A stretch of DNA of 64,000 nt from Tepidamorphus sp. (GCA_028280885.1 JANQKY010000016.1:109137-173136); one strand, 5' to 3'; numbered from the stretch's first letter, positions 35,928 to 45,320 are shown. A program made the numbers and translations. Notes: generated by a model not told the origin, from the letters alone.

Positions 35928-36809
35928 GTGGGCACGCTGAGCGCGGCGGGTGAGCCGCCCGAATCGCGGCCGACGTCGGGTCCGCGGATCGCGCTGGCGC
36001 TCGGCGGCGGCGGCGCGCGCGGGCTTGCGCATATTCCGGCGCTGGAAGCCTTCGACGAACTCGGCATCCGGCCCGTCGAGGTGGTCGGCACGTCGATCGG
36101 CGCGATCATCGGCGCCTGCTACTGCTCCGGCATCCCGGCGCGCGAGCTCAGGCGCTATGCGCTGTCGACCTTTCGCCATCGCGGCGAGGTGGCGTCGCGG
36201 CTGTGGAAGCTGCGCACCGATCAGTTCACCGACCTCTTGTCACCCGCGCTCGGCAATCCGGTGCAGCTCAACGCGCTGAAGCTTCTGGAAACCTTCCTGC
36301 CCGAGGGCGTCGCGGAGACCTTCGAGGATCTCGCCATTCCGCTCAAGGCGGTCGCAACCGATTTCTACGCGGCGAAGGCCGTGACCCTGTCGCAAGGCGA
36401 CCTGCGCAACGCGGTCGCCGCCTCGATGGCGATCCCGATGCTGTTCAAGCCGGTGCTGGTCGACGGCACGGTGCTGATCGATGGCGGCGTGACCGAGCCG
36501 GTGCCGTTCAGCTTCTTCGACAAGCCGGTCGACGTCATCGTCGCGATCGACGTGGTCAACGCGCCGAAGGGCGATGGCGGGCGCATCCCGACGCCCTACG
36601 AGGCGATCTTCGGGGCGACGCAGATCCTGATGCAGAGCGTGGTGTCGGAACGGCTGCAGCACCGGCACCGGCCCGACATCGTCATCCGGCCCAACATCAA
36701 CGTCTTCCGGGTGCTCGATTTCCTCAAGGCAAGGGCGATCATCAAGGCGGCCGAGCCGGCCAAGGACGAGTTGACGCGCGCGCTGGAAAAGACGCTGCGG
36801 CGGTTCTGA
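35928..36809 (+). CDS. Patatin-like phospholipase (RssA-like)
   Basis: The 293-residue protein has the oxyanion GGGGARG loop, the catalytic Ser56 in GTSIG and Asp185 in DGGVTEP, giving the Ser-Asp dyad of patatins. It starts with GTG two bases after the previous stop. Short cytosolic members hydrolyse lipids or acyl esters. The operon context (hydrolase, kinase-like) does not define a substrate. Confidence 0.85.
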   Translation: MGTLSAAGEPPESRPTSGPRIALALGGGGARGLAHIPALEAFDELGIRPVEVVGTSIGAIIGACYCSGIPARELRRYALSTFRHRGEVASRLWKLRTDQFTDLLSPALGNPVQLNALKLLETFLPEGVAETFEDLAIPLKAVATDFYAAKAVTLSQGDLRNAVAASMAIPMLFKPVLVDGTVLIDGGVTEPVPFSFFDKPVDVIVAIDVVNAPKGDGGRIPTPYEAIFGATQILMQSVVSERLQHRHRPDIVIRPNINVFRVLDFLKARAIIKAAEPAKDELTRALEKTLRRF

Positions 36810-36895
36810 CGGCGGGTTCTGAATTTGCTTACCGGCATCGCGGGCCCGTGATAGCGTCCGCGAACAGGTGGACTGACGACAGCCGGGAGGACAAG

Positions 36896-37204
36896 ATGGC
36901 CGTATCTCTGCAGGTTTTGTATCCGATTGCGCCGGATACGACATTCGACCATGACTACTATGCTTCCAAACACATGAAGCTGGTCGCCGAGCATTTCGGC
37001 CCCTACATCCTGTCCGCCCAGGCCTCGAAGGGGATCGCCGGCGGGCCGGACGCCCCGCCCGACTTCTACGCGATCGCGACCATCGTCTTCGAGAGCATGG
37101 ACAAGATGCAGGCCGCCATGGCCGCCGGCGGACCGGTGCTCGCGGATATTCCGAACTACACCAATACGAAGCCGCAGATGCTGGTCGGCGAGGTGATCGG
37201 CTAG
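36896..37204 (+). CDS. EthD-family protein
   Basis: The 102-residue protein matches the EthD ferredoxin-like barrel: VLYPIAPDTTFDHDYYASKHM, the conserved His pattern in a KHMKLVAEHFGP segment, and a C-terminal IPNYTNTKPQMLVGEV. GGGAGGACAAG precedes the ATG at 36896; upstream in-frame codons lie inside the patatin gene. EthD proteins occur in ether and lactone metabolism, role unknown here. Confidence 0.8.
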   Translation: MAVSLQVLYPIAPDTTFDHDYYASKHMKLVAEHFGPYILSAQASKGIAGGPDAPPDFYAIATIVFESMDKMQAAMAAGGPVLADIPNYTNTKPQMLVGEVIG

Positions 37205-37751
37205 ATGTGAAGCCCCGAGGGGGCGGCTGGGCCCTATCGAGGGCAATGGTGTCCGGTTCAGCGGGGACGGGCTTTGATTTGCGGCCGGTGGCCAGCAGCA
37301 GGCGCTGACGGGCCCTCACCCGGCCCTTCGGGCCGCCCTCTCCCGCCAAGGGGGAGAGGGTAAGAGTCTCGCGGCACCCTCATTCTCCCCCCTCTCCTTG
37401 TGGGAAAGAGGTCGAGTTTTCGGGAAAGCGATCAAGTGGCACGGACCCTCTCCCCTCCGCGGGAGAGGGTGGCGAGCGCAAGCGAGCCGGGTGAGGGCCC
37501 GTCAGCGGTTGCGTTACGGTATCCCCAGGCATCTGCGTGTTTCCCCGCCTCACAGTCCGGTGCCCCTCCGCATGCGCTCTGGAATACCGGATTGTCCGCC
37601 TGCGCGGACAATGACGCCCGTGGTGGTGGTTCGGGCCGTGCGACACGGCCGTGCCACGCTCGCAACCCGCGGCTTCCCACTCCACCCCACTATTTCGATA
37701 ATTCTGGAAATACCGATTGACTAATACCACCCCTCCCCGCATAGTGGCGCC
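37205..37751. other. 547-base gap with an inverted-repeat element
   Basis: No supported gene is present; short open frames here have no family features. The gap holds a 21-bp inverted repeat with inner CCCTCTCCC-type arms (listed separately) and a copy of a dispersed motif at 37251-37270. The right end (about 37690-37745) is more AT-rich and probably contains the promoter of the ArsR gene. Confidence 0.6.
37303..37507. repeat. 205-bp element bounded by 21-bp perfect inverted repeats
   Basis: The arms at 37303-37323 and 37487-37507 (CGCTGACGGGCCCTCACCCGG and its reverse complement, each 21 bases) enclose a second pair of CCCTCTCCC/GGGAGAGGG arms. The structure resembles a non-autonomous palindromic repeat. 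Related CTCACCC-GGCCCTTCGGGCC sequences recur at 62.5-62.7 kb. Confidence 0.75.
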
Positions 37752-38060
37752 ATGAAGGTTGACGACGTCGCGGCGCGGCTGGAAGCGCTCGGCAATCCGA
37801 CCCGGCTGGAGATCGTCCGCGTGCTGGTGCGCACGGGCACCGACGGCCTGCCGGTCGGCCGGCTGCGCGGGCGCATCGACATCGCCGCCTCCACCCTGTC
37901 GCATCACCTGGCCAAGCTCGTCACCGTCGGGCTGGTCAGCCAGGAGCGGCAGGGCACCACGCTGATCTGCCGGGCGGAGTTCGAGACCATGCAGGACACC
38001 GCCGGCTACCTGATCGCCGAATGCTGCGTCGAGCAGACGGGCAAACCCGCCGAAGAGTAA
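37752..38060 (+). CDS. ArsR/SmtB-family transcriptional regulator
   Basis: The 102-residue winged-helix protein has LEALGNPTRLEIVRVLVR, the recognition helix IAASTLSHHLAKLVTVGLV, and ISRAEF-like wing residues (LICRAEFETMQ). A vicinal Cys pair (AECCVEQ) near the C-terminus may bind arsenite or another thiophilic ligand. The permease gene follows after 22 bases, so it is probably the repressor of that pair. Confidence 0.87.
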   Translation: MKVDDVAARLEALGNPTRLEIVRVLVRTGTDGLPVGRLRGRIDIAASTLSHHLAKLVTVGLVSQERQGTTLICRAEFETMQDTAGYLIAECCVEQTGKPAEE

Positions 38061-38082
38061 CTTCGGCCGAGGAGTAACTTGG

Positions 38083-39108
38083 ATGTCGACAGCGATTGCC
38101 CTCATCCGGCACCGGGCCGGGACCATCGATCCGGCGCTTGCGGCCATCGTGCTCGTCCTCGTCGTCCTGGCGATCGCCGATCCGGGGCAGCTCTGGCCGT
38201 CGGGCCGGTTCACGATCGACAACCTGATCTCGATCCTGCCCTATCTCGCCGCCTCGATCCTGCTTGCCGCCTATGCGGCCGCCACCGGCGCCGACAACTT
38301 GATCGCGCGGGCCTTCCAGGGCCGCACCGCGACGATGGTCGTCTCGGCGGCGCTGATCGGCGCGATCTCGCCGTTCTGCTCCTGCGGCGTCATTCCGCTG
38401 ATCGCCGCCCTCCTGACGATGGGTGTGCCGCTCGCCCCGGTGATGGCGTTCTGGCTCGCCTCGCCGATCATGGACCCGTCGATGTTCGTGCTGACCGCCG
38501 GCACGCTGGGCACCGAATTCGCGATCGCCAAGACGATGGCCGCGATCGGCCTCGGCCTGATCGGCGGGTTCGGCATCTGGGCGCTGATGGGGATGGGCTT
38601 GCTGAAGGCGCCGCTGCGCCCCGGCATCGGCGACGGCGGCTGCGGCGGCGCCAAGGTGCGCTCGCCCAGGGACGTCACCTGGCGGTTCTGGAGGGAGCCC
38701 CAGCGCCGCGAGACCTTCGGCCGCAACGGCCTGCGCAACTCGATCTTCCTGGGCAAGTGGCTGCTACTCGCCTTCCTGCTGGAATCGGTGATGCTCGCGT
38801 ATGTGCCGGGTGAACTGATCGTCAAGGTGCTCGGCCAGGGCGGCCTCCTCACCGTGGCGCTTGCGACGATCGTCGGCGTGCCGGCCTATCTGAACGGCTA
38901 TGCGGCGCTGCCGCTGGTCGCCGGACTGGTCGGCCAGGGCATGGCGCCGGGCGTCGGCATGGCCTTCCTGGTCGCCGGCGGCGTCACCTCGATCCCCGCG
39001 GCGATCGCCGTCTTCGCGCTCGCCCGCCTGCCGGTCTTCTTCGCCTATATCGGCTTCTCGCTTGTCGGCGCGCTGCTGGCCGGCCTGCTCTACGGGCTGG
39101 TCGCCTAG
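38083..39108 (+). CDS. ArsP/DUF318-family permease
   Basis: The 341-residue protein has about eight hydrophobic segments. The PFCSCGVIPL motif holds Cys99 and Cys101, and ASPIMDPSM and TSIPAAIAVFALARLPVFFAY are typical of the SO_0444/ArsP permeases. Some members export trivalent methyl- or aryl-arsenicals; others are uncharacterised. The ArsR gene directly upstream supports a metalloid or organometalloid efflux role. Confidence 0.82.
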   Translation: MSTAIALIRHRAGTIDPALAAIVLVLVVLAIADPGQLWPSGRFTIDNLISILPYLAASILLAAYAAATGADNLIARAFQGRTATMVVSAALIGAISPFCSCGVIPLIAALLTMGVPLAPVMAFWLASPIMDPSMFVLTAGTLGTEFAIAKTMAAIGLGLIGGFGIWALMGMGLLKAPLRPGIGDGGCGGAKVRSPRDVTWRFWREPQRRETFGRNGLRNSIFLGKWLLLAFLLESVMLAYVPGELIVKVLGQGGLLTVALATIVGVPAYLNGYAALPLVAGLVGQGMAPGVGMAFLVAGGVTSIPAAIAVFALARLPVFFAYIGFSLVGALLAGLLYGLVA

Positions 39109-39827
39109 GTCCGTCTTCTGCCGAGATAGACCGTCTGGGTGAACGGCGTCTCCTGAAAGGGATTGTCGAAGGTCACCGGCTCGGCGCGCACCGTCTCGAA
39201 GAGGCCGGCGAGCCGGTCGGCGAAGGCGGGATCGGGCCGGTCGTTCGACCACAGCCCGAAGACGCCGCCGGGCTTCAGATGCGCGGCGAGGCGCTTGAGC
39301 CCCTCCGTCCCGTAAAAGGCGGCGTTGCTCTCATCGAGCAGAAACTCCGGCGAATGGTCGATATCGAGCAGCACCGCGTCGAAGCGCCGGCCGGGCTTAA
39401 GCGGATCAAAGCCGGTTTGCGATGCGGCCAGCGCGAAGAAATCGCCCTCGACGAACCGACAGCGCGCATCACCCGTGAGGCCCGGTCCGAGTGGCAGGAG
39501 GCCCGTTTCGTGCCATTCGATGACGGCATCGAGCGCCTCGACCACGATCAGCGAGGCGACCCGGCTGTCCTCCAGCGCAGCCTTGGCCGTATAGCCCAGG
39601 CCGAGCCCGCCGACCACGACGTCGAGGCTGTCGCCTGAAACCTCCGACAGGCCGAGCCGCGCCAGCGCGATCTCCGAGGCGGTGAACAGGCTCGACATCA
39701 GGAAGTCCGCGCCGAGCTTGATTTCGAAGACGTCCGTGCCGGTGCGCGGCTCGTGGCGGCGCCGGAGGCTCAGGGCACCGATCGGCGTCGGGCGATAATC
39801 CAGTTCCTCGAATGCCGCGCTCAACAC
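39105..39827 (-). CDS. Spermidine-synthase-like methyltransferase-fold protein
   Basis: The 240-residue protein has the Rossmann segment VVVGGLGLGYTAKAAL, LIVVEALDAVIEWHE and FDAVLLDIDHSPEFLL. It lacks the full amine-binding apparatus that would show true spermidine synthase activity. A GTG at 39827, or the adjacent TTG at 39824, follows AAAGGA. Convergent with the permease gene, overlapping by 4 bases at the 3' ends. Confidence 0.72.
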   Translation of the reverse strand: MLSAAFEELDYRPTPIGALSLRRRHEPRTGTDVFEIKLGADFLMSSLFTASEIALARLGLSEVSGDSLDVVVGGLGLGYTAKAALEDSRVASLIVVEALDAVIEWHETGLLPLGPGLTGDARCRFVEGDFFALAASQTGFDPLKPGRRFDAVLLDIDHSPEFLLDESNAAFYGTEGLKRLAAHLKPGGVFGLWSNDRPDPAFADRLAGLFETVRAEPVTFDNPFQETPFTQTVYLGRRRT

Positions 39828-39999
39828 CCCGTCCTTTCCGCCAGATAAGGCCGCGTCCGCCGCGACGATCGCACGGTTCGCCGCCTGCTGGATACTCCGC
39901 GGGCAAGCCGTTGACCGCGATCAAGGTTTGCGTCCACGCTCGGCGCCATTGTAGTGGGTCCTGACCCTGGACAGAAACGTTTGATCGAAGGGCATCGCA

Positions 40000-40452
40000 A
40001 TGGTCAACAAGATCGTCACCTGGATCGTCGTCGCCGACGGCGCGCGGGCGCGGGTTTTCGTGAATGACGGTATCGGCAAGGGCTTGAGCGAGCGCCCGGA
40101 CCTCGCCCTTGCCACCGACAGCCGGCGCAACCGGGACATCCAGGCGGACCGGCCGGGGCGCACCTTCGACAGCGCCGGCGAGGGCCGCCACGCGATGGAG
40201 CCGCGCACCGATCCGCATCAGCATGACGAACGGGAATTCATCCGCGATGTCGTCGACAGGCTCAACGGCTTCGCCCAGCGCGGCGCCTTCGAGCGGCTCG
40301 TGCTGGTCGCCGCGCCGCGCGCGCTCGGCGATATGCGCCAGCTCATGCCCAAGCCCCTGTCGGCCCGGGTGGTCGGCACGGTGGCCAAGGACCTGACCAA
40401 GGCAGAACCCGCCGATATCGAAACGCACCTTGAAGACATCATGGCCGTCTGA
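40000..40452 (+). CDS. Host_attach (protein required for attachment to host cells) family
   Basis: The 150-residue protein has TWIVVADGARARVFVNDGIG, a charged central RHAMEPRTDPHQHDEREF stretch and RLVLVAAPRALGDMRQLM, typical of the PF10116 family related to baeRF release-factor-like proteins. The name comes from an Agrobacterium observation, and molecular function is unclear. Neighbouring a universal stress gene, 86 bases upstream of it, it may be stress-related. Confidence 0.82.
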   Translation: MVNKIVTWIVVADGARARVFVNDGIGKGLSERPDLALATDSRRNRDIQADRPGRTFDSAGEGRHAMEPRTDPHQHDEREFIRDVVDRLNGFAQRGAFERLVLVAAPRALGDMRQLMPKPLSARVVGTVAKDLTKAEPADIETHLEDIMAV

Positions 40453-40538
40453 CGGCTTTTCTTAAAAATCCGAGATTGGATGTTGAGCCTTCCGCAGAGC
40501 CGCTCTACACCCGATACAGCAACACCGAGGAGGCCGCT

Positions 40539-41387
40539 ATGGCACTGAAGGATATTCTGGTTCATATCGACGCGGATGCGGACAGCAAGGCTAACAAGAA
40601 GCGGCAGGACTTCGCGATCGCCCTGGCGAGCCGGCACGATGCCCATCTGACCGCCCTGATCCTGGCGCTCGAGCCGACCATCCCGCCGATGATCATGGGC
40701 GAGGTTCCCGGCTCGCTGCTGGAATCCCAGCGCGAGCAGGCGGTCGAGACCGCCCAGGCCTCCGCCAAGGCCTTCACCGAGGCCGCCGATCGCGACGGCG
40801 TCCGCTCCGAGGTGCGCATCGTCACCTGCACCGAGGCCGCCGCCGGGCCGACGCTTGCCGTGCATGGCCGCTCCGCCGACCTGATCGTGCTCGGCCAGGA
40901 AGAGCCCGACGACATGCTGGCGATCCGCGAGTTGCTGATCGAGGCGGCCCTGTTCGAATCGGGCCGGTCGGTGCTGGTGGTGCCCTATATCGGCGTCCAG
41001 GAACCCGCCTTCCATCACGTCATGATCGCCTGGGACGGCCGGCGCGAGGCGAGCCGGGCGACCGCCGAGGCGATGCCGCTTCTGGAAAAGGCCGACGACG
41101 TCTCCGTCATCATCGTCGGCAGCGACGCCCCGTCCGCCCATGGCGGCGAGCCGGGCGCCGACCTCGCCCTGCATCTTGCCCGCCACGATCTGCAGGTGAA
41201 CATCAAGCGGATCGACGACACCGGCATCGATATCGGCAACGCGCTGCTGTCGCATGCCGCCGACATGGATGCCGGCCTGCTGGTGATGGGCGGCTACGGC
41301 CATTCGCGGCTGCGGCAATTCGTCTTCGGCGGCACCACCAGCGAGATCCTGTCGAGCATGACCGTACCGGTGCTGATGGCGCACTGA
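40539..41387 (+). CDS. Tandem-domain universal stress protein
   Basis: The 282-residue protein has two Usp domains: the first from ALKDILVHIDADADS, the second beginning at FHHVMIAWDGRREASRATA and ending with DAGLLVMGGYGHSRLRQFVFGG, a G-x2-G-x9-G ATP-binding-type motif. The ATG at 40539 is preceded by GAGGAGG. Two-domain USPs usually act in stress survival; the partner is unknown. Confidence 0.87.
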   Translation: MALKDILVHIDADADSKANKKRQDFAIALASRHDAHLTALILALEPTIPPMIMGEVPGSLLESQREQAVETAQASAKAFTEAADRDGVRSEVRIVTCTEAAAGPTLAVHGRSADLIVLGQEEPDDMLAIRELLIEAALFESGRSVLVVPYIGVQEPAFHHVMIAWDGRREASRATAEAMPLLEKADDVSVIIVGSDAPSAHGGEPGADLALHLARHDLQVNIKRIDDTGIDIGNALLSHAADMDAGLLVMGGYGHSRLRQFVFGGTTSEILSSMTVPVLMAH

Positions 41388-41424
41388 GCCGGGCGCAGCC
41401 CACACCGCCGACAGATATCCCCGC

Positions 41425-41509
41425 CGTAGCCGATGGCTGCGGCAATTATATCCGTCGGCGCAGCCAATGGCTGCGGCGATGGTGTTTACTGGCGCAGCCA
41501 CCGGCTGCG
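41425..41509. repeat. Three palindromes spaced exactly 34 bases apart
   Basis: CGTAGCCGATGGCTGCG (41425), CGCAGCCAATGGCTGCG (41459) and CGCAGCCACCGGCTGCG (41493) are near-palindromes with CGCAGCC/GGCTGCG arms, in perfect 34-base register. A further 7-bp inverted repeat (CGACATG/CATGTCG) follows at 41511-41531. They lie in the promoter gap of the acyl-CoA synthetase/GNAT gene. Confidence 0.75.
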
Positions 41510-41599
41510 GCGACATGTCATGGTCATGTCGCATCGCGCGGGTCTAACCGTGCCGTCTCCGCGGGACCATCTCCCGGTTCCGCGGAAAGGAGCCCGTAC

Positions 41600-44299
41600 A
41601 TGACCATTCGCAATCTCGATGCCGCCTTCTTCGCCAGATCCGTCGCGCTGGTGGGCGCGAGCCCGAAACCGGGCTCGCTCAGCCGCCATGTCCTGGAAAA
41701 ACTGGAAGAGGGCGGTTTCAACGGGCCCGTCCACCTGATCAACCCGCGCTACCCGGAGATCGACGGGCAGCCCTGCTTTCCCAACGCCGCGGCGCTGCCG
41801 GAACCGGTCGACCTCGCCATCATCGTCACGCCGCCGCACACGGTTCCCGGCATCGTCGCCGATCTCGGCGCGAACGGCACCCGGGCCGTCGTGATCATCA
41901 CCGCCGGCTTCGGCTCGGGCCCTGAGTCGCTGCGCCAGCAGGTGCTGGACGCAGCGAGACCCCATACGCTTCGCGTGATCGGACCGAACTGCGTCGGGCT
42001 CCTGGTGCCGCCGATCGGCCTCAACGGCAGCTTCGCCCATTCGACGCCGCACAAGGGCGACCTGGCGCTGCTGTCGCAGTCGGGCGCCGTCGTCACCACG
42101 GTGCTCGACTGGGCCAACGAGCGCAATATCGGCTTCTCGGCGATGGTCTCGCTGGGCGACATGGCCGATGTCGATTTCGGCGACCTGCTCGACTGGTTCG
42201 CCGCAGACACCGGCACGCGGGCGATCCTGCTCTATGTCGAGGGCATCACCAATCCGAAGAAGTTCATGTCGGCGGCGCGTGCCGCAGCGCGCGCCAAGCC
42301 GGTCGTCGTGGTCAAGGCCGGCCGCCACGCCGAGGCCGCGAAGGCGGCCGCCTCCCATACCGGCGCGCTCGCCGGCGTCGACGACGTCTATGACGCCGCC
42401 TTCCGCCGGGCCGGGCTGTTGCGGGTGTTCGATCTCGACGAACTGTTCGACGCGGCGGCGACGCTCGACCGGATCAAGCCGTTTCCGGGCCACGACCTCG
42501 CCGTGCTGACCAATGGCGGCGGGCTCGGCGTGCTGGCCGTCGACCGGCTGGTCGATTACGGCGGATCGCTGGCGGCCCTGTCGCCGGAGACGGTCGAGAA
42601 GCTGAACGGCGTGCTGCCGGCGACCTGGTCGAAGGGCAATCCGGTCGACATCATCGGCGATGCGCCGGCCAAGCGCTATCAGGCGGCGCTTGAGATCCTG
42701 CTCGACGACGAGACCACCGACGCGGTTCTGGTGCTGAACTGCCCGACCGGCCTTGCTTCCAGCGACGAGGCCGCCTCCGCCGTCGCCGAGACGATCAAGG
42801 CCCACAAGCCGGGCCGCTGGCCGCGCAAGCCGGTGCTGGCGGCCTGGCTGGGCGATGCGCAGGCAGCCGACGTGCGTGCCCGGTTCCAGCCGGTCGGGGT
42901 GCCGACCTTCACCTCGCTGACGGCAGCCGTGCGCGGGCTCACCCATGTGACGCGCTATTCCGACGCCCAGCAGACGCTGATGGAGACGCCGCCGAGCCTG
43001 CCCGAGGACTTCACCCCGGACACCGACGCGGCCAGGGCGATCGTCGCCGACGCGCTCGAAGCCGGGCAGAGCTGGCTCAGGGCGCCGCAGATTGCCGCGA
43101 TTTTCGCCGCCTATGGCATCCCGATCGCCGCGGCCCGGCCGGCCGCCGATCCGGCTGCGGCCGGGGCCATCGCCGAGACGGTGATCGCCGAGCACGGCGC
43201 CTGCGCGGTGAAGATCTTCTCGCCCGACATCCTGCACAAGACGGATATCGGCGGGGTGCGGCTCGACCTGACCTCGCCGGACGCAGTTGAAGCCGCCGCC
43301 GCCGAGATCATCGCGGCGGCCCGCGAGAAACGACCCGAGGCCCGCATCGACGGCGTGACGGTCGAGCCGATGATCCATCGGCCCGGCGCGCGCGAACTGA
43401 TCGTCGGCCTGCTCGACGATCCCCTGTTCGGCCCGGTCGTGCTGTTCGGCCAGGGCGGCACGGCGGTCGAGGTGATCCGCGACAAGGCGCTGATGCTGCC
43501 GCCGCTCGATCTGCATCTGGCCGACCGGCTGATGCGGCGCACGCGGGTCTATCAGCTGCTCAAGGCCTTCCGCTCCGAACCGGCCGCCAACCGCGCCGCC
43601 GTGGCGCTGACGCTGGTGAAGATCTCGCATCTGTCGGCCGATATTCCCGAGATCCGGGAAATGGATATCAACCCGTTGCTGGCCGATCAGCGGGGCGTGA
43701 TCGCCGTCGACGCGCGCATGCGCATCGAAGCCGAACCGGCCAAGGGGCGGCACGGCGTCAATCCGCGCTTTGCCATCCAGCCCTATCCCAAGGAATGGGA
43801 GCGCACGCTGACGACGCAATCGGGACTGACCGTGCTGGCCCGCCCGGTCCGGCCCGAGGACGAGGCGCTTTATGACGCGTTCTTCGCCAAGATCGACCTT
43901 GCCGACGTAAGGCTGCGCTTCTTCACGCCGAAGCCGGACCTGTCGCACCGGTTCCTGGCCCGGATGACCCAGATCGACTACGCCCGTGCGATGGCCTTCG
44001 TCGCACTCGATCCGCAGACCGGTGCACTGGAGGGCGTGGTGCGCCTGCATGCCGACCCGGATCACGAGCGGGCCGAATACGCCGTCCTCGTGCGCTCCGA
44101 CCTGAAGGGCCAGGGGCTCGGCTGGTCGCTGATGGAGCTGATCATCGATTTCGCCCGGTCCGACGGCCTGAAGCAGATCCATGGCGAGGTGCTGCGCGCC
44201 AACCGCTCGATGCTGACCATGTGCCGGGAGCTGGGCTTCGCCGAAATCGTCTCGGGCGATGACCCGGAAGTGGTGCAGGTCAGGCTGTCGCTGGAGTAA
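41600..44299 (+). CDS. Acyl-CoA synthetase (ADP-forming) fused to a GNAT acetyltransferase
   Basis: The 899-residue protein has an N-terminal CoA-binding domain (SVALVGASPKPGSLSR, GPNCVGLL, GDLALLSQSGAVVT), a central succinyl-CoA-like and ATP-grasp part (AVKIFSPDILHKTDIGGV, VVLFGQGGTAVEV, DINPLL) and a C-terminal GNAT domain (residues about 730-899, with VLVRSDLKGQGLGWSLMELI as the acetyl-CoA loop). The layout matches Pat/YfiQ-type protein lysine acetyltransferases. In those the ligase part is often regulatory and inactive. The promoter region holds the palindrome array. Confidence 0.88.
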   Translation: MTIRNLDAAFFARSVALVGASPKPGSLSRHVLEKLEEGGFNGPVHLINPRYPEIDGQPCFPNAAALPEPVDLAIIVTPPHTVPGIVADLGANGTRAVVIITAGFGSGPESLRQQVLDAARPHTLRVIGPNCVGLLVPPIGLNGSFAHSTPHKGDLALLSQSGAVVTTVLDWANERNIGFSAMVSLGDMADVDFGDLLDWFAADTGTRAILLYVEGITNPKKFMSAARAAARAKPVVVVKAGRHAEAAKAAASHTGALAGVDDVYDAAFRRAGLLRVFDLDELFDAAATLDRIKPFPGHDLAVLTNGGGLGVLAVDRLVDYGGSLAALSPETVEKLNGVLPATWSKGNPVDIIGDAPAKRYQAALEILLDDETTDAVLVLNCPTGLASSDEAASAVAETIKAHKPGRWPRKPVLAAWLGDAQAADVRARFQPVGVPTFTSLTAAVRGLTHVTRYSDAQQTLMETPPSLPEDFTPDTDAARAIVADALEAGQSWLRAPQIAAIFAAYGIPIAAARPAADPAAAGAIAETVIAEHGACAVKIFSPDILHKTDIGGVRLDLTSPDAVEAAAAEIIAAAREKRPEARIDGVTVEPMIHRPGARELIVGLLDDPLFGPVVLFGQGGTAVEVIRDKALMLPPLDLHLADRLMRRTRVYQLLKAFRSEPAANRAAVALTLVKISHLSADIPEIREMDINPLLADQRGVIAVDARMRIEAEPAKGRHGVNPRFAIQPYPKEWERTLTTQSGLTVLARPVRPEDEALYDAFFAKIDLADVRLRFFTPKPDLSHRFLARMTQIDYARAMAFVALDPQTGALEGVVRLHADPDHERAEYAVLVRSDLKGQGLGWSLMELIIDFARSDGLKQIHGEVLRANRSMLTMCRELGFAEIVSGDDPEVVQVRLSLE

Positions 44300-44330
44300 A
44301 GCCAGTCCCGTTCGCTGCTCTCCGATCCGC

Positions 44331-45320
44331 TCAGTTCGACACCATGATCCATCCGGATACATCGGTCGGGGACGTTCTGGAGATACTCTCGACGACAAAG
44401 TTTCCAGGAGCCGCAAATGAGAAGCACAGTCCGACATTCATGGCGCCTGTCGCCAATGGCACGCCGCTCATATTGACGGCAACGAATGAGGTAGGCGCTC
44501 GCCCGGCTGTAGGCGACGGCGGCTTGTTCAAAACGAAATCGAGGGCTGGCAGGAGTTCACTTATGTCCCCACTGGACGTGGATTGCCCGCACATCGTTAT
44601 CGAAACGTCCGCATGCAGTATCTGGTTGTCTCCGGTTACGATCGGGTTGCTGACGATAAACGCCGTGGCCGAAGCTGTAAGCTTCTGACCTGTGACCAGA
44701 TTCACCTCAACCGTATCGCCGATGAAGAACGGACCCCATCCATCAACATTGAAGGATTTGCCGACGAATCTTCCCGCTAGCGTGTGAACCGCCGCAACGC
44801 CCGGGGGACCTTGCGGGCCGGTATCGCCCTTGTCTCCCTGTATGCCTTGGATACCTCGCGGGCCCTGATCACCTTGCGGACCCTGTTGACCTTGCGGGCC
44901 CTGTTCACCTTGCGGGCCCTGTGGGCCACGCGATCCCATTACACCTTGCGGGCCCTGTTCACCTCGGAATCCGCGCAGTCCCCTTGGTCCCTGATCGCCC
45001 TGCGGGCCACAGTTTGCGACCACTGCCTTCAGCTCGTTCCGATGCCGCTTCACCGTCACAAGGCAATCGTCCGGATGATACAGCACGCTGAACGCGTACA
45101 TCCCCCTCCGGTTCGATTTCGTCAGGTACTTTCCGTCGAGTTTGACAACCTTGTTGCGCTGGCGCGTCGTGCCTTCAACGATCAGCCTGCCATTCTCGAT
45201 GGTCGCCCTGTCAATTGTGAGAGCCTGAGCCGCCTGAACGCCGCCCGACAGGGCAAGCCCGGTAACAGCACCAATCTGACAGCTCAGAAGACCACCGATT
45301 CCGATACGCGACAGAAGCAT
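44331..45320 (-). CDS. Exported collagen-like protein
   Basis: The 329-residue precursor has a signal peptide-like N-terminus, a small beta-rich domain (residues about 33-104) with two Cys, and 23 uninterrupted G-x-y triplets (residues 105-173, mostly GPQ, GDQ, GEQ). A roughly 155-residue C-terminal domain follows. The triplet run is the length of a short bacterial collagen stalk. The flanking domains may form a trimeric head. Such proteins often act at the cell surface or in exopolysaccharide. No transporter or anchoring motif is seen. Confidence 0.85.
   Translation of the reverse strand: MLLSRIGIGGLLSCQIGAVTGLALSGGVQAAQALTIDRATIENGRLIVEGTTRQRNKVVKLDGKYLTKSNRRGMYAFSVLYHPDDCLVTVKRHRNELKAVVANCGPQGDQGPRGLRGFRGEQGPQGVMGSRGPQGPQGEQGPQGQQGPQGDQGPRGIQGIQGDKGDTGPQGPPGVAAVHTLAGRFVGKSFNVDGWGPFFIGDTVEVNLVTGQKLTASATAFIVSNPIVTGDNQILHADVSITMCGQSTSSGDISELLPALDFVLNKPPSPTAGRAPTSFVAVNMSGVPLATGAMNVGLCFSFAAPGNFVVESISRTSPTDVSGWIMVSN

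Noticed and set aside
41425..41509. CRISPR-like array of palindromes
   Set aside because: Only three units of 17 bases with 17-base intervals and no cas genes in the window.
41486..44437. A 983-codon open frame antisense to the acyl-CoA synthetase/GNAT gene
   Set aside because: Low-complexity His, Arg and Gly-rich translation with no recognisable motif; it is the mirror of a well-supported gene in GC-rich DNA.
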